Shown: piece after piece, positions 49,800 to 59,543 of the stretch
Numbering within the stretch: position 1 is the first letter of the stretch
Layout: every line of letters starts with the position of its first letter
NCBI GenBank assembly: GCA_027452205.1
Contig: DAIDGV010000007.1
Coordinates: forward strand, 36,421-100,420
From: a candidate division FCPU426 bacterium
Lineage (GTDB): Bacteria; Oederibacteriota; Muellerivitia; Muellerivitales; Muellerivitaceae
Reading direction: 5' to 3'
DNA: 64,000 bases
Position numbers and translations under genes: made by a program
Notes under the pieces: generated by a model
Told to the model about the DNA's origin: nothing
The model's database searches: none
The model's input: only the letters and a program-made list of their open reading frames with translations

Positions 49800-51137
49800 A
49801 TGAATCCTTTGCTGAACGATATCATTCCCCCCTTGGACGGCTTGAAGAAGAGCTTGGAAAAGGCCGATCTGACCCGTGTCAATGGCCGGGTGGAACAGAT
49901 CGTGGGTTTGGTGATCGAATCGACCGGTCCCTCCGCTTCGGTGGGAGAGGTTTGTTGGATCACCCCGACCGACGGGGGCAAACCCGTCCTGGCCGAGGTA
50001 GTGGGGTTCCGGCAGAACCACGTTCTGTTGATGCCTTTGGGTGAGATGCGGGGTTTGGGCCCCGGCAGTGAAGTGGTCCGTACCGGAGAGTCGTTCAAGG
50101 TCTTGGTCGGTGACGCTCTTTTGGGCCGGGTCATTGATGGGATGGGGATGCCGCTGGATGGGAAAGGGCCCTTGGGGTCCATGAGCCAAAGTTATCCCAT
50201 TCACCGGGAGCCTCCTCCGGCCATGGAACGGCGCCGTATATCGATGCCGGTAGCGACGGGTGTACGGGCTATTGACGCGGTCCTGACCATGGGCGAGGGC
50301 CAGCGGATGGGCATTTTTGCCGGTTCGGGCGTGGGCAAAAGCACTTTGCTGGGTATGGTGGCCTGCAATACCGAGGCCGAAGTGAATGTGATCGCCTTAG
50401 TGGGCGAGCGTGGCCGTGAAGTGAAGGACTTTTTGGAACGGGATCTGGGTGAGAAAGGGCTGGCGCGAAGCGTGGTGATCGTAGCCACTTCGGACCAACC
50501 TTCCCTCATCCGTATCCAAGCGGCTTTGGTGGCAACGGCGGTCGCGGAATATTTCCGGGACCAGGGCAAGAAGGTGATGCTGATGATGGATTCCATCACC
50601 CGCTTCGCCATGGCGCAGAGGGAAGTGGGGCTGGCCATCGGTGAGCCGCCCACGACCAAGGGTTATACCCCCTCGGTCTTCGCTTTGTTGCCGAAGTTGT
50701 TGGAAAGGGCGGGTACGACTTCCCACCAAGGAAGTATCACCGGGATCTACACGATCCTGGTTGAAGCGGACGATATGAACGAACCGGTGGCGGATGCTTG
50801 CCGGTCCATTTTGGATGGGCACGTGGTCCTGTCCCGCGATCTGGCGGCGCAGAACCACTATCCCGCCGTGGATGTGTTGAACAGTGTGTCCCGCGTGATG
50901 CGGGATATCGTGAAGCCGGAGCAGTTGCAGGCGGCCGGGAATATCAGGTCGATGTTGGCGACTTATAAAAGCGTGGAGGACCTGATCTCCATTGGGGCTT
51001 ATGTCAAAGGTAACAACCCCAAGGTGGACCAGGCGGTAGCGAAGTTGGATTCGATCCAGGGGTTCTTACGCCAGTCGCGCGAGGACCAGGCGCCTTGGGC
51101 GGATACGATGCAAAAATTGAACGCTTTTCTGGGTTAA
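49800..51137 (+). CDS. fliI: Flagellum-specific ATPase FliI
   Basis: A 445-residue F1-like ATPase that energises the flagellar type III export gate. Walker A is GIFAGSGVGKSTLLG and Walker B is VMLMMDSITRFAMAQRE. GEPPTTKGYTPSVFALLPKLLERAG is the family signature. It starts 16 bases after fliH. Confidence 0.96.
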   Translation: MNPLLNDIIPPLDGLKKSLEKADLTRVNGRVEQIVGLVIESTGPSASVGEVCWITPTDGGKPVLAEVVGFRQNHVLLMPLGEMRGLGPGSEVVRTGESFKVLVGDALLGRVIDGMGMPLDGKGPLGSMSQSYPIHREPPPAMERRRISMPVATGVRAIDAVLTMGEGQRMGIFAGSGVGKSTLLGMVACNTEAEVNVIALVGERGREVKDFLERDLGEKGLARSVVIVATSDQPSLIRIQAALVATAVAEYFRDQGKKVMLMMDSITRFAMAQREVGLAIGEPPTTKGYTPSVFALLPKLLERAGTTSHQGSITGIYTILVEADDMNEPVADACRSILDGHVVLSRDLAAQNHYPAVDVLNSVSRVMRDIVKPEQLQAAGNIRSMLATYKSVEDLISIGAYVKGNNPKVDQAVAKLDSIQGFLRQSREDQAPWADTMQKLNAFLG

Positions 51138-51140
51138 ACC

Positions 51141-51611
51141 ATGGCGAAACGGTTCGAATTCAGGCTGGAGCAGGTCTTGAACCTCCGTAAGCAAATGGAG
51201 GAGGTCAAGGTCCGTGAGTTGTCGGTGGCGAAGACCCACCTGTTGGAGGCGGAAAAAGCGCTGAACGCGCATTTGGAAAAGGAAAAGGAGTTCGCGAAAA
51301 CCTACGGTGACATGGCCAACGGCACTTTCACCGCAGATCGGGCCGCGACCTACTATGACTATCAAGAAACCCTGGTGAAGCAGGAAAAGACCTGCCGGGA
51401 ACGGCAGAACGATTGGATGCTGGAAGTGGAACGCCGCCGCCGGGAAGCGGTCAAGGCGACCCGTCAACGCCAGCTGTTGGAGAATTTGAAAGAAAAGAAG
51501 CAAAGGGCCCATGCCCAGGAAGTGCAGAGCGAAGAACAGAAGTTTTTGGATGAAGTTTCCTCGATCGCTTATGTCCGGCGGGAGAGGGCGAAGAAGTCGG
51601 CGGTGAATTGA
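51141..51611 (+). CDS. fliJ: Flagellar export protein FliJ
   Basis: A 156-residue predicted coiled coil starting FEFRLEQVLNLRKQMEEVKVREL, the usual FliJ opening. It acts as the central stalk of the export ATPase. It lies three bases after fliI. The export-length gene fliK and hook genes flgD and flgE, often found next, are absent, and motA follows. Confidence 0.88.
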   Translation: MAKRFEFRLEQVLNLRKQMEEVKVRELSVAKTHLLEAEKALNAHLEKEKEFAKTYGDMANGTFTADRAATYYDYQETLVKQEKTCRERQNDWMLEVERRRREAVKATRQRQLLENLKEKKQRAHAQEVQSEEQKFLDEVSSIAYVRRERAKKSAVN

Positions 51612-51681
51612 GCAGTTAAATCGCATTACTTAATGCCTTCGGGCGCAGAACCCGATGGAGATGGAAAAGGGGAGGTTGATC

Positions 51682-52491
51682 GTGGATATCGCAACAGTCT
51701 TAGGAATGGTCTTCGGTTTTGTCGGGGTATTCGGTGGTGCGGTCTTGGACGGCGTGCATATCGGCAGCCTGTTCCAGTTATCGGCCTTCATCATCATCTT
51801 CTTCGGTACGGCCGGCGCGACCATGATGAGCTTCCCGTTCGATACGGTCAAGGAAGTGATCCCTGTCATCAAGAAAGCCTTTAAACGCCAAGAATTGGAC
51901 GCGGCGACCATTGTGACCCAACTGGTTGGGTTCGCCACCAAAGCCCGCCGGGAAGGTTTGCTGGGTTTGGAATCGGAAGCGGAAGCCATTACGGATCCCT
52001 TCCTGAAAAAAGGCCTCCAATTGGTCGTTGACGGTACGGACATCGAAATGATCCGAAATATCATGGAAACAGATATCGCGTTCCTTGAATCCCGTCATAA
52101 AACGGGTGAAGGCCTCTTTGGTACCTTCGGTGGGTTTGCCCCGACACTCGGTATCATTGGTACCGTTCTTGGTCTTGTTCACGCGTTGGGTACCTTCGGT
52201 GAGGGCGGCGCGGACGCCCAAGCACTCGTCGGTGCGATCGCGACGGCCTTCATTGCGACGTTCTACGGTATCTCGTTCGCAAACCTTTTCTTCCTTCCGA
52301 TCTCTTTCAAATTGAAGGCTAATAGCCAACAGGAAGTGCTTTTACGGGAAGTGATGCTAGAAGGGATCTTGGCCATTTCGGCCGGGGATAACCCGCGCAT
52401 TGTCGAAGAAAAATTGAAGGCGTTCTTGCCTCCTAAGGTAAAGCTGCTGATGGAAGCCCAGAAGGGCGCTGGCGGCGAAAAAGAAGAATAA
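51682..52491 (+). CDS. motA: Flagellar motor stator protein MotA
   Basis: A 269-residue four-helix stator subunit. It starts VDIATVLGMVFGFVGVFGG, has FIIIFFGTAGATMMSFP in the second helix, a cytoplasmic loop with RREGLLGLE, and the TLGIIGTVLGLVHALGTFGEGG helix pair. The GTG at 51682 has GGAGG six bases upstream and matches the family N-terminus. An ATG at 51655 would add nine residues. Confidence 0.94.
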   Translation: MDIATVLGMVFGFVGVFGGAVLDGVHIGSLFQLSAFIIIFFGTAGATMMSFPFDTVKEVIPVIKKAFKRQELDAATIVTQLVGFATKARREGLLGLESEAEAITDPFLKKGLQLVVDGTDIEMIRNIMETDIAFLESRHKTGEGLFGTFGGFAPTLGIIGTVLGLVHALGTFGEGGADAQALVGAIATAFIATFYGISFANLFFLPISFKLKANSQQEVLLREVMLEGILAISAGDNPRIVEEKLKAFLPPKVKLLMEAQKGAGGEKEE

Positions 52492-52513
52492 CGAACAGGC
52501 CCGGGAGATATAA

Positions 52514-53293
52514 ATGCCGAAGCGTAAAAAAGGTGGTGGCGGCGAGAGCATGGAGATGGAATCCGGCGGTGGGATGCGGTGGCTTCTCACTTACGCGGAT
52601 TTGATCACCCTTTTGTTGGCTCTTTTCGTCATTCTTTTCGCCATGGCTTCCAGCAGCGCTGCCACGAAAGTCCAGATCATGGCGCAGTTCCGCCGGGTCT
52701 TCGGACCGATCGAAGGCGCTCCGACGTTGTTGCCCTCACAGGGTTCCAACGACGGCGATCATTACAAGATCATCCCGGGCGAACCGGAAGAAGGTGGCAA
52801 GGGCGGACCGAAAAAGCCCAGTGGAACAGGTAAAGCGGGGCAGGGCAGGGTGGGTTTAGAGATGGAGAACGCCCTTAAGTACCAGATCGGCGCGAACAAA
52901 GTCAGCATCCGCAAAGAAGCTCGCGGTTTGGTCATCAGTCTTTTGACCGACAAGGTCCTTTTCGATCTGGGTGATACCCGGTTGAAGCCGGAGATGAAAG
53001 CGATCCTGGACATCATCGCGGGCATCTTGAAGCAGAACCCGGATAAGCAGATCGCGGTGGAAGGGAACACGGACGACCTGACCATCGCTTCGTCGAAATT
53101 GCCCAGCAACTGGGAGCTTTCGGCGCTGCGGGCGACGAACGTGGTAAAGTATTTTATAACCGTGGCAGGCATGGACCCGAGCCGTTTTTCGGCCGCGGGT
53201 TACGCGGAGTACCAACCGTTGGTGCCCAATATTAGTGAGGCGAACCGCCGGATCAACCGTCGGGTCGACATAGTTGTCCTGAAGGCAGATTAA
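52514..53293 (+). CDS. motB: Flagellar motor stator protein MotB
   Basis: A 259-residue stator subunit. One membrane helix carries the ion-binding aspartate in MRWLLTYADLITLLLALFVI (TYAD). The periplasmic part is an OmpA-like peptidoglycan-binding domain with VEGNTDDLTI, NWELSALRATNVVKYF and NRRINRRVDI. It lies 22 bases after motA. Proton or sodium use cannot be told from sequence. Confidence 0.94.
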   Translation: MPKRKKGGGGESMEMESGGGMRWLLTYADLITLLLALFVILFAMASSSAATKVQIMAQFRRVFGPIEGAPTLLPSQGSNDGDHYKIIPGEPEEGGKGGPKKPSGTGKAGQGRVGLEMENALKYQIGANKVSIRKEARGLVISLLTDKVLFDLGDTRLKPEMKAILDIIAGILKQNPDKQIAVEGNTDDLTIASSKLPSNWELSALRATNVVKYFITVAGMDPSRFSAAGYAEYQPLVPNISEANRRINRRVDIVVLKAD

Positions 53294-53310
53294 TACTCTA
53301 GGAGGCTGAA

Positions 53311-53781
53311 ATGGCTGAACAAAATACGAACGGAAAAGGGCTCCTCAACACCCTATTGATCCTGAGCCTGGTCAGTTTGATCGGGATCATCGGGGTCGGG
53401 GTCTTTACGTACCTCTTGTGGGCCTCAAAAACCCAGCCCAAAGAGACCAAGGTCATCGAGCAAAAGCCCGAGCCTGGCAAAATCTATGATATGGGGACCT
53501 TCGTGGTCAACTTGGCCGACGAGGAAGTTTCCCGTTATGTTCGCGCCCAGATCGAGCTGGAATACAGCAAGGTCAACATCGAGCTCGACAACGAGATCAA
53601 GGAACGGGATCCGCAGATCAAGGACCTGATCAATACCCTGCTGAACGACCGTAAATCCGCCGAACTGTCCACTTCCGAAGGGAAAGAACGGTTCCGCCGT
53701 GAATTGCAGTTGAAGATCAACCAGATCCTGAAATATGGGGCCATCACGAACATCTACCTGACCCAGTTCGCGATCCAATAA
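53311..53781 (+). CDS. fliL: Flagellar basal-body-associated protein FliL
   Basis: A 156-residue single-helix protein (TM about 13-35) with the FliL pattern YDMGTFVVNLADEEVSRYVRAQIELEY and LKYGAITNIYLTQFAIQ at the C-terminus. It associates with the stator. It lies 17 bases after motB. Confidence 0.93.
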   Translation: MAEQNTNGKGLLNTLLILSLVSLIGIIGVGVFTYLLWASKTQPKETKVIEQKPEPGKIYDMGTFVVNLADEEVSRYVRAQIELEYSKVNIELDNEIKERDPQIKDLINTLLNDRKSAELSTSEGKERFRRELQLKINQILKYGAITNIYLTQFAIQ

Positions 53782-53817
53782 TGAGCAAGGTTTTGAGGAA
53801 GGAAAGGAGAGACAACA

Positions 53818-54885
53818 ATGGATGATTTGCTATCCGATAATGAGGTAAGCGCTCTACTTTCCGAATTAGATATGGGTGATGTCAGTGGCGCGGATGCTGG
53901 CGCGGCTGCCGCCGGAGGCGGCATGGCCTCCTCCGATGAGCCCTCTCGTTCCAAGGTGCCTGCGGCTCCTGAAGCCGGGACCATCGTTGACGAGCAGGGC
54001 CGCAAGATCAAGAAGTACGACTTCAACCGTCCAAACCGTTTTTCCAAGGACCACATGCGCACCTTGGAAATGCTCCATGAGATCTTCTCCCGTAGCTTCA
54101 CGGCTTCTATCGCCGCTTATTTGCGGACGGTCGCTGAGATCAAGGTGGTCTCGGTCGTTCAGCTGCCTTTCCGTGAATACACGATGAACTTACCGCGCCC
54201 CGACTGTATCTTCACCTTTAAGATGGAACCTTTGGAAGGTTCCATGCTTTTGGAGATCAATCCTGAATTGGTGCTGACCTTGGTCGATCGTATCTTGGGT
54301 GGCCCAGGTAAGGCGCCTCCAGCCTCCCGTGAATTGACCTTGATCGAGCAGTCGATCATTGAAAAGATCATCAACCGCGGTTTGGAGAACTTGCAAGAAG
54401 CTTGGCTCAAGGTCGGACATTTCCAACCGAAGATCACCGGCTACGAAACCACTGCTCAATTCGTTCAAGTCGTGGCTCCCAGTGAGATCGCGGCGGCCAT
54501 TGAGTTCGAGGTGAAGGTCAACGAAGTGACGGGCCGTATGTCCATGTGTATCCCTTACGTGGTGCTGGAACCGATCATCGGCGACCTATCCGCTCAAAAA
54601 TGGTTCACGGTAGGTAAAAAGGAATCGACCGCGGAAACGGTCGAAAGCCTGACCAAAGTGATGAAAGAGACTATGGTGCCCTTCGTGGCGAGGGTCGGCC
54701 AGACTAAGATCACGGTCCGCGATATGCTGGGGCTGAAGGTGGGCGACGTAGTGCGGTTGAATTCGAGCCCTAATAACGAGATCGAAGTTTTGATCGAAGG
54801 TTTGGTGAAATTGATGGGTCGGCCGGGTGTGTCGTCGAAGAAAAAAGCGATGCAGATCACCCGTATCGTTTCTAAAGACGCTTGA
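53818..54885 (+). CDS. fliM: Flagellar motor switch protein FliM
   Basis: A 355-residue switch protein. The N-terminal DDLLSDNEVSALLSEL is the CheY-binding EIDALL-type peptide. An Ala-rich linker leads to the CheC-like middle domain (YDFNRPNRFSKDHMRTLEMLHEIF, LRTVAEIKVVSVVQLPFREY), and a SpoA-type domain ends the protein. It lies 36 bases after fliL. Confidence 0.96.
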   Translation: MDDLLSDNEVSALLSELDMGDVSGADAGAAAAGGGMASSDEPSRSKVPAAPEAGTIVDEQGRKIKKYDFNRPNRFSKDHMRTLEMLHEIFSRSFTASIAAYLRTVAEIKVVSVVQLPFREYTMNLPRPDCIFTFKMEPLEGSMLLEINPELVLTLVDRILGGPGKAPPASRELTLIEQSIIEKIINRGLENLQEAWLKVGHFQPKITGYETTAQFVQVVAPSEIAAAIEFEVKVNEVTGRMSMCIPYVVLEPIIGDLSAQKWFTVGKKESTAETVESLTKVMKETMVPFVARVGQTKITVRDMLGLKVGDVVRLNSSPNNEIEVLIEGLVKLMGRPGVSSKKKAMQITRIVSKDA

Positions 54886-54900
54886 GAGCGATCGGGGGCC

Positions 54901-55815
54901 ATGGCTAATCCGGCGAAGTTAAAAAAGTTCGGGGAACAGGTCGCGTCGGGCTTGTCCGACGCCATCAATGCTCTTTTGGGCAAAGAAGTGCATGTGGGGT
55001 TATCGCAGGTGACAGGGACCGTTCCGGCGGACCTAAATTACCCCTGCTTCACCGCTTCGCTCATGGGTTTGGAAGTCATCCAAGGGGAAGCCCTTTTGAT
55101 GATCAAAGAACGGGATGCCTCGATCCTGGCCGATCTTTTGATCGGGCAGGACGGGACGAATGCCCCGGAAAAAATGACCGAATTGCACCTTTCGGCCTTT
55201 GGGGAAGTGGTCCACCAGGTGGTGGAGGTCTTCAACAAAGAGGTGAAGGGTCTGTCGAGCCCCCAGGCGGGCTGGGAAGTGACTGGAAGCGAAGTTAGGG
55301 AAGCGTCCCAAGTGGGGCAAAGCTTGGGGCAACTAAAAGCCCCGTTGGTGGTCTTTTCGTTCGGTGTTTTTGTGCAGGATCTTTTGTCGGGTGACCTGTT
55401 GTTCTGTTTGTCCGAATCGGCGGCTAATTCGTTCGCGGCCGATGCGGGAAAGCCGGCGGCAGCCAGCGCTGGTCCAGTTAAAAGCGGTGTTTCGACTGTG
55501 AACACCCAAAAGAGTGCGGGAGGAAGGCGTATGTCTCAAATGGAATCTAGCGGCGGTAATATCGGTCTTTTGATGGATGTGCCGTTGAAGTTGACGGTCG
55601 AATTGGGTCGCACGACCCGCACGGTGAAAGAAATCTTGGCTTTGGCCCCGGGGTCCGTTGTTGAACTGGACAAGTTGTCCGGTGAAGCGGTGGATATCCT
55701 GGTCAATGAAAAGCTCATCGCCAAGGGCGAAGTGGTGGTCATCGACGAGAACTTCGGTGTTCGTATCACCGAAATCCTTGACCCTGAACAACGGTTGACC
55801 GCGGTCCAAGGTTAA
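54901..55815 (+). CDS. fliY: FliN/FliY-type switch protein with CheC-like N-terminal domain
   Basis: A 304-residue protein. The last ~80 residues are a SpoA/FliN domain ([35 protein letters not shown]). The N-terminal ~190 residues resemble the CheC-like domain of FliY. The phosphatase motif, normally E-x2-N, is [10 protein letters not shown] here, so the Asn is replaced by His. The domain is therefore probably structural and not a CheY-P phosphatase. A linker rich in Ala, Gly and Ser joins the two parts. It lies 15 bases after fliM. Confidence 0.88.
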   Translation: MANPAKLKKFGEQVASGLSDAINALLGKEVHVGLSQVTGTVPADLNYPCFTASLMGLEVIQGEALLMIKERDASILADLLIGQDGTNAPEKMTELHLSAFGEVVHQVVEVFNKEVKGLSSPQAGWEVTGSEVREASQVGQSLGQLKAPLVVFSFGVFVQDLLSGDLLFCLSESAANSFAADAGKPAAASAGPVKSGVSTVNTQKSAGGRRMSQMESSGGNIGLLMDVPLKLTVELGRTTRTVKEILALAPGSVVELDKLSGEAVDILVNEKLIAKGEVVVIDENFGVRITEILDPEQRLTAVQG

Positions 55816-55842
55816 CAGGCCGAAAGAACGGTCCTGGGCCTC

Positions 55843-56517
55843 ATGCGCGATAGCCATATCCCTTCATTGAAGTCATGGAGTCTGAACCTTCTTAGTTTTT
55901 TAAGCTTAGGTTTGTTATTGCTTTGCTTGGCGCACCCCTCCCCTGCGCAAGCGATCGACCAAACCAGCCAGCTTTTCCAACAAGCTACGCCGGGCAGCGC
56001 CTCACAGCCTCTGGCCTTGCCGGAAACCACCGCAAGCCCCTCCCCGGGTATCTTCTCGACTTTCCTTCGTTTGATCATCGCTTTGGGTCTGGTGGTCGGT
56101 CTTATCTTCGTGACCGTATGGGGCCTTAAGCTCATTTGGGAAAAACGAGGTCTTAATAATCCGGCGGACGAGACCAAGCCCGTTAAGATCCTCACCTCCA
56201 CTTATTTAGCGCCACGAAAGGCCATTTATTTGGTCGAGGTGGGAAATCGTATTCTCGTTCTGGGTGTAGGCAATGATTCGATTAATCGTTTGGACGTAAT
56301 TACTGATCCCGAAGAAATCGAAACGATCCGTCAGTCGACCCAAGCCGGGTTCCCGAACATCTTGGACCGGTTGCTTCAACGGGAAGTGGTGGAAAAGACC
56401 GACGAAGAGACCGAACGGATGATCATCGAGAGCAACGAGACCGTCGGTGGTTACGTTGAAAAACTCAAACGGGCCGGCAAAAAGAAGGATGACAAGCCTC
56501 GGGATGGTCAAGCGTGA
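55843..56517 (+). CDS. fliO: Flagellar export protein FliO
   Basis: A 224-residue protein. A signal-like N-terminus (about 12-38), then a Pro/Ser/Ala-rich segment, a membrane helix (about 67-90, IALGLVVGLIFVTVWGLKLIWEKRG) and the FliO cytoplasmic core VKILTSTYLAPRKAIYLVEVGNRILVLGVG. The gene is longer than many FliO genes. Its stop overlaps the fliP start (GTGA). Confidence 0.88.
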   Translation: MRDSHIPSLKSWSLNLLSFLSLGLLLLCLAHPSPAQAIDQTSQLFQQATPGSASQPLALPETTASPSPGIFSTFLRLIIALGLVVGLIFVTVWGLKLIWEKRGLNNPADETKPVKILTSTYLAPRKAIYLVEVGNRILVLGVGNDSINRLDVITDPEEIETIRQSTQAGFPNILDRLLQREVVEKTDEETERMIIESNETVGGYVEKLKRAGKKKDDKPRDGQA

Positions 56518-57269
56518 AAAAGAAACTAACGCTTGTTCCCTTGTTCGCTTTTGGTTTTTTCTTGGTCTCGGCCATAGGGTCCATGGCGGCGGATATCCCC
56601 TTTCCGGCCATTCGTTTAGGGGTCGAGCAGGCGAAGAATCCCCAAGATGTGGCCATGAGCATCCAGATCCTTTTAGTCCTGACGATCCTGTCCTTGGCCC
56701 CGGCCATCTTGATCATGATGACCTCCTTTACCCGCATCATCATCATCCTTTCATTCTTGCGCCAAGGATTGGGTACGCAGCAAGTGCCGCCTAACCAGAT
56801 ATTGGTCGGTTTGGCGCTCTTTTTGACCTTCTTCACCATGCAACCCACTTTTGAGCGTATCGATAAAGAGGCCTTCGCACCCTATGTGGCGGGGAAGATC
56901 GGCACGACGGAAGCTTTCAAAAAGGCCGAGGACCCGATCCGTCAGTTCATGTTCAAACAGGTTCGAGAAAAAGATCTGGCCTTGTTCGTGGCACTTTCCA
57001 AATCCACCCGTCCTCGTACCCCGGCGGATATCTCCACTTGGGTCTTGATCCCGGCTTTCGTGATCGGCGAGTTGAAAAAGGCCTTCGAGATGGGTTTCAT
57101 CATCTTTATCCCGTTCCTCATCATCGACATGGTCACCGCCTCGGTCTTGATGTCCATGGGGATGATGATGTTGCCGCCCGTTCTGATATCATTGCCTTTC
57201 AAGATATTGCTCTTCATCATGGTCGATGGGTGGAACTTGATCGTCCGCTCGATCGCCTTAAGCTTTTAG
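56514..57269 (+). CDS. fliP: Flagellar export gate protein FliP
   Basis: A 251-residue core export-gate protein with a signal-like start (MKKKLTLVPLFAFGFFLV), LTILSLAPAILIMMTSFTRIIIILSFLRQGLGTQQVPPNQIL and the ending SMGMMMLPPVLISLPFKILLFIMVDGW. GTG start in overlap with fliO. Confidence 0.96.
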   Translation: MKKKLTLVPLFAFGFFLVSAIGSMAADIPFPAIRLGVEQAKNPQDVAMSIQILLVLTILSLAPAILIMMTSFTRIIIILSFLRQGLGTQQVPPNQILVGLALFLTFFTMQPTFERIDKEAFAPYVAGKIGTTEAFKKAEDPIRQFMFKQVREKDLALFVALSKSTRPRTPADISTWVLIPAFVIGELKKAFEMGFIIFIPFLIIDMVTASVLMSMGMMMLPPVLISLPFKILLFIMVDGWNLIVRSIALSF

Positions 57270-57282
57270 TCCGAGGGGTTAA

Positions 57283-57552
57283 ATGACCGTTGAATTCATC
57301 GCCGATCTGGCAAGCCGTTCCCTTTGGGTCACCCTTTTGGTGGCCGCGCCCATTTTGGGCTTGGGCTTGGCGGTCGGCGTAGCGGTATCCATTTTTCAAG
57401 CGGTCACGCAGATCCAAGAAATGACCCTTACCTTCATCCCCAAGATCATCGCTATCTTTTTGGCTATCCTGATCTTCGGAAAATGGATGATGCTCATTTT
57501 GCTTAACTTCACCTCCAATCTCTGGATCAACCTGCCGAATTACATCAAGTGA
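57283..57552 (+). CDS. fliQ: Flagellar export gate protein FliQ
   Basis: An 89-residue two-helix gate protein with APILGLGLAVGVAVSIFQAVTQIQEMTLTFIPKI, diagnostic of FliQ. It lies 13 bases after fliP. Confidence 0.96.
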   Translation: MTVEFIADLASRSLWVTLLVAAPILGLGLAVGVAVSIFQAVTQIQEMTLTFIPKIIAIFLAILIFGKWMMLILLNFTSNLWINLPNYIK

Positions 57553-57556
57553 GGCG

Positions 57557-58345
57557 ATGATGCCCACGAACCCTTTTCAATTCGATTCAAGTGAAGTCAT
57601 CGCTTTTATCCTGATCTTGGTACGCATGGCGGGTCTCTTTTTGACGGCCCCCTTCTTTTCCAGCCGGAATATCAACGTGACGGTCAAAGCTTCCTGGATC
57701 CTTTTGGTCACTTTCCTCATTTTTCCAGTCATTGATTTTGAGCCTTCTACCCTTCCTGGGCCGGGACTGGCCATGGGTTTGGCGGTCATTCGGGAGGTTT
57801 TAGTGGGTCTGGCCATCGGAATGGGCGCGACCATGCTCCTGACGGGCATCCAAATGGCGGGGCAGATCGCGGATACCCAAATGGGCTTAGGGTTAGCCAA
57901 TGTCATCGATCCCATGACCAACACGCAGGTCTCGGTGATGGGTCAGTTCTACAATATGGTCGCGGTGCTGGTCTTTTTGGCGGTGGACGGCCATCACATG
58001 CTGATCAAAGCTTTGGTCGATAGTTTCTCGGTCATACCCTTGGGGCACGCGCAGTTCACCCCGGCCTTAGCGGACCGGATGATGAACCTTTTTTCGCAGA
58101 TGTTCTTCATCGCTTTCCGGGTCGGGGCACCGATCATTGGGGCCCTTTTCATCACCAATATGGCCTTGGGGGTGGTGGCCCGGACGGTACCTCAAATGAA
58201 CGTTTTTATCGTGGGTATGCCGCTTAGCTTAGGGGTTGGTTTGCTCATCACGGCTTCATCCATGTCTTTCTTCGTTTATGTCATGCAAGGTATCATCCAA
58301 GGGATGTATCGTGATGTGGTGCTACTGATCCAAGCGATGCGATAA
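57557..58345 (+). CDS. fliR: Flagellar export gate protein FliR
   Basis: A 262-residue multi-helix gate protein with FILILVRMAGLFLTAPFFSSRNI at the start and REVLVGLAIGMGATMLLTGIQMAGQIADTQMG. Two adjacent ATG codons, 57557 or 57560, could start it; it follows fliQ by four bases. Confidence 0.95.
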   Translation: MMPTNPFQFDSSEVIAFILILVRMAGLFLTAPFFSSRNINVTVKASWILLVTFLIFPVIDFEPSTLPGPGLAMGLAVIREVLVGLAIGMGATMLLTGIQMAGQIADTQMGLGLANVIDPMTNTQVSVMGQFYNMVAVLVFLAVDGHHMLIKALVDSFSVIPLGHAQFTPALADRMMNLFSQMFFIAFRVGAPIIGALFITNMALGVVARTVPQMNVFIVGMPLSLGVGLLITASSMSFFVYVMQGIIQGMYRDVVLLIQAMR

Positions 58346-58362
58346 AAGACAAAGGTTGACCC

Positions 58363-59427
58363 GTGGCTGATCCATCCAAAACCGAACAGGCGACGCCAAA
58401 ACGCCGCCAAGAAGCCAGAGAAAAGGGGCAGATCGCCCGGTCTGTCGAGATCAATTCGGCCATTGTCTTGCTGACGGCCTTGCTCACTTTTCGTTACATT
58501 GGACCCTTTCTGCTCAACTCGATGGGCGATTTGACCGTTTTCACCTTCCAGAACATGAATGCCAGTTTTGGCGTAGACAATGTCTATACCTATACGGCTT
58601 TTTACATGATGGAGATCTTCAAGATGGTTGCCCCGATCCTGTTCGTTATGTTGATCGTGGGGCTCATCGTTAATTACATGCAGGTCGGAGTATTGTTCAC
58701 CATCAAACCGCTCGTGCCTAACTTCAACAAGATCAACCCGATGACAGGGTTCCAACGTCTTTTTTCCCGTAGGTCGCTCATCGAGTTCGTTAAGTCACTC
58801 CTCAAGTTGACCTTCATCGCTTGGTTAGGCTACCAGGGCGTTAAATCGGCGTTGCCCCAGTTGGTGCCAGCCATGGACATGCAGGGTGCGGAGGCCATTA
58901 AGTTCGTGGGACAGCTCACCATGACCATCTTGAACCGTATCATTGTGGCGCTCATCATCATCGCGGTATTGGATTATTTTTATCAACGCTGGGAGCACGA
59001 TGAAAGTTTGAAAATGAGCAAACAAGAGATCAAGGACGAGTTCCGCCAGGCGGAAGGGGACCCGATGATCAAGGCCCGTATCCGCCAGATCCAACGCGAG
59101 ATGGCCCGTCGCCGGATGTTCGACGCGGTGCCTAAAGCCACGGTGGTCATCACCAACCCGACCCACGTCGCGGTCGCCCTGGAATACAAGGACGGCATGC
59201 AAAGCCCGGTTGTGCTGGCCAAAGGGGAACGGGTGATCGCCGAACGGATCAAGGAAGTGGCCCGAAAGAACAATGTGCCGATCGTTGAGAACCCGCCTTT
59301 GGCCCGGGCGTTATTGAAACAATGTCCGGTGGGAGCCCCCATTTCTCCCGACCTTTTTGAGGCGGTAGCCGAGGTTTTGGCCTTCGTTTACAAAATGAAC
59401 CGCAAAAGGACCGGGGCGGGCGTCTAG
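58363..59427 (+). CDS. flhB: Flagellar export switch protein FlhB
   Basis: A 354-residue protein with four helices and a cytoplasmic domain that self-cleaves at N265-P-T-H268 (VVITNPTHVAVALEY), which switches export from hook to filament proteins. It starts with GTG: ADPSKTEQATPKRRQEAREKGQIARS, typical of FlhB. It lies 17 bases after fliR. Confidence 0.96.
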   Translation: MADPSKTEQATPKRRQEAREKGQIARSVEINSAIVLLTALLTFRYIGPFLLNSMGDLTVFTFQNMNASFGVDNVYTYTAFYMMEIFKMVAPILFVMLIVGLIVNYMQVGVLFTIKPLVPNFNKINPMTGFQRLFSRRSLIEFVKSLLKLTFIAWLGYQGVKSALPQLVPAMDMQGAEAIKFVGQLTMTILNRIIVALIIIAVLDYFYQRWEHDESLKMSKQEIKDEFRQAEGDPMIKARIRQIQREMARRRMFDAVPKATVVITNPTHVAVALEYKDGMQSPVVLAKGERVIAERIKEVARKNNVPIVENPPLARALLKQCPVGAPISPDLFEAVAEVLAFVYKMNRKRTGAGV

Positions 59428-59472
59428 GGCCACGTTTGCCGTCAAATAATGCTTTTTTTGCCCAAAACTGAG

Positions 59473-59501
59473 TGTGAACCCGATTGAAATCGGACTACAA
59501 T
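59473..59501 (+). promoter_or_regulatory. Possible internal promoter before flhA
   Basis: TGTGAA (59473-59478), a 17-base spacer and TACAAT (59496-59501) in the 116-base gap between flhB and flhA, the largest gap in the operon. The leader would be about 35 bases. Confidence 0.4.
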
Positions 59502-59543
59502 GTGGGTCCCCAAAACCGTTTATAGAAAGGCTTTCCGACCCTC

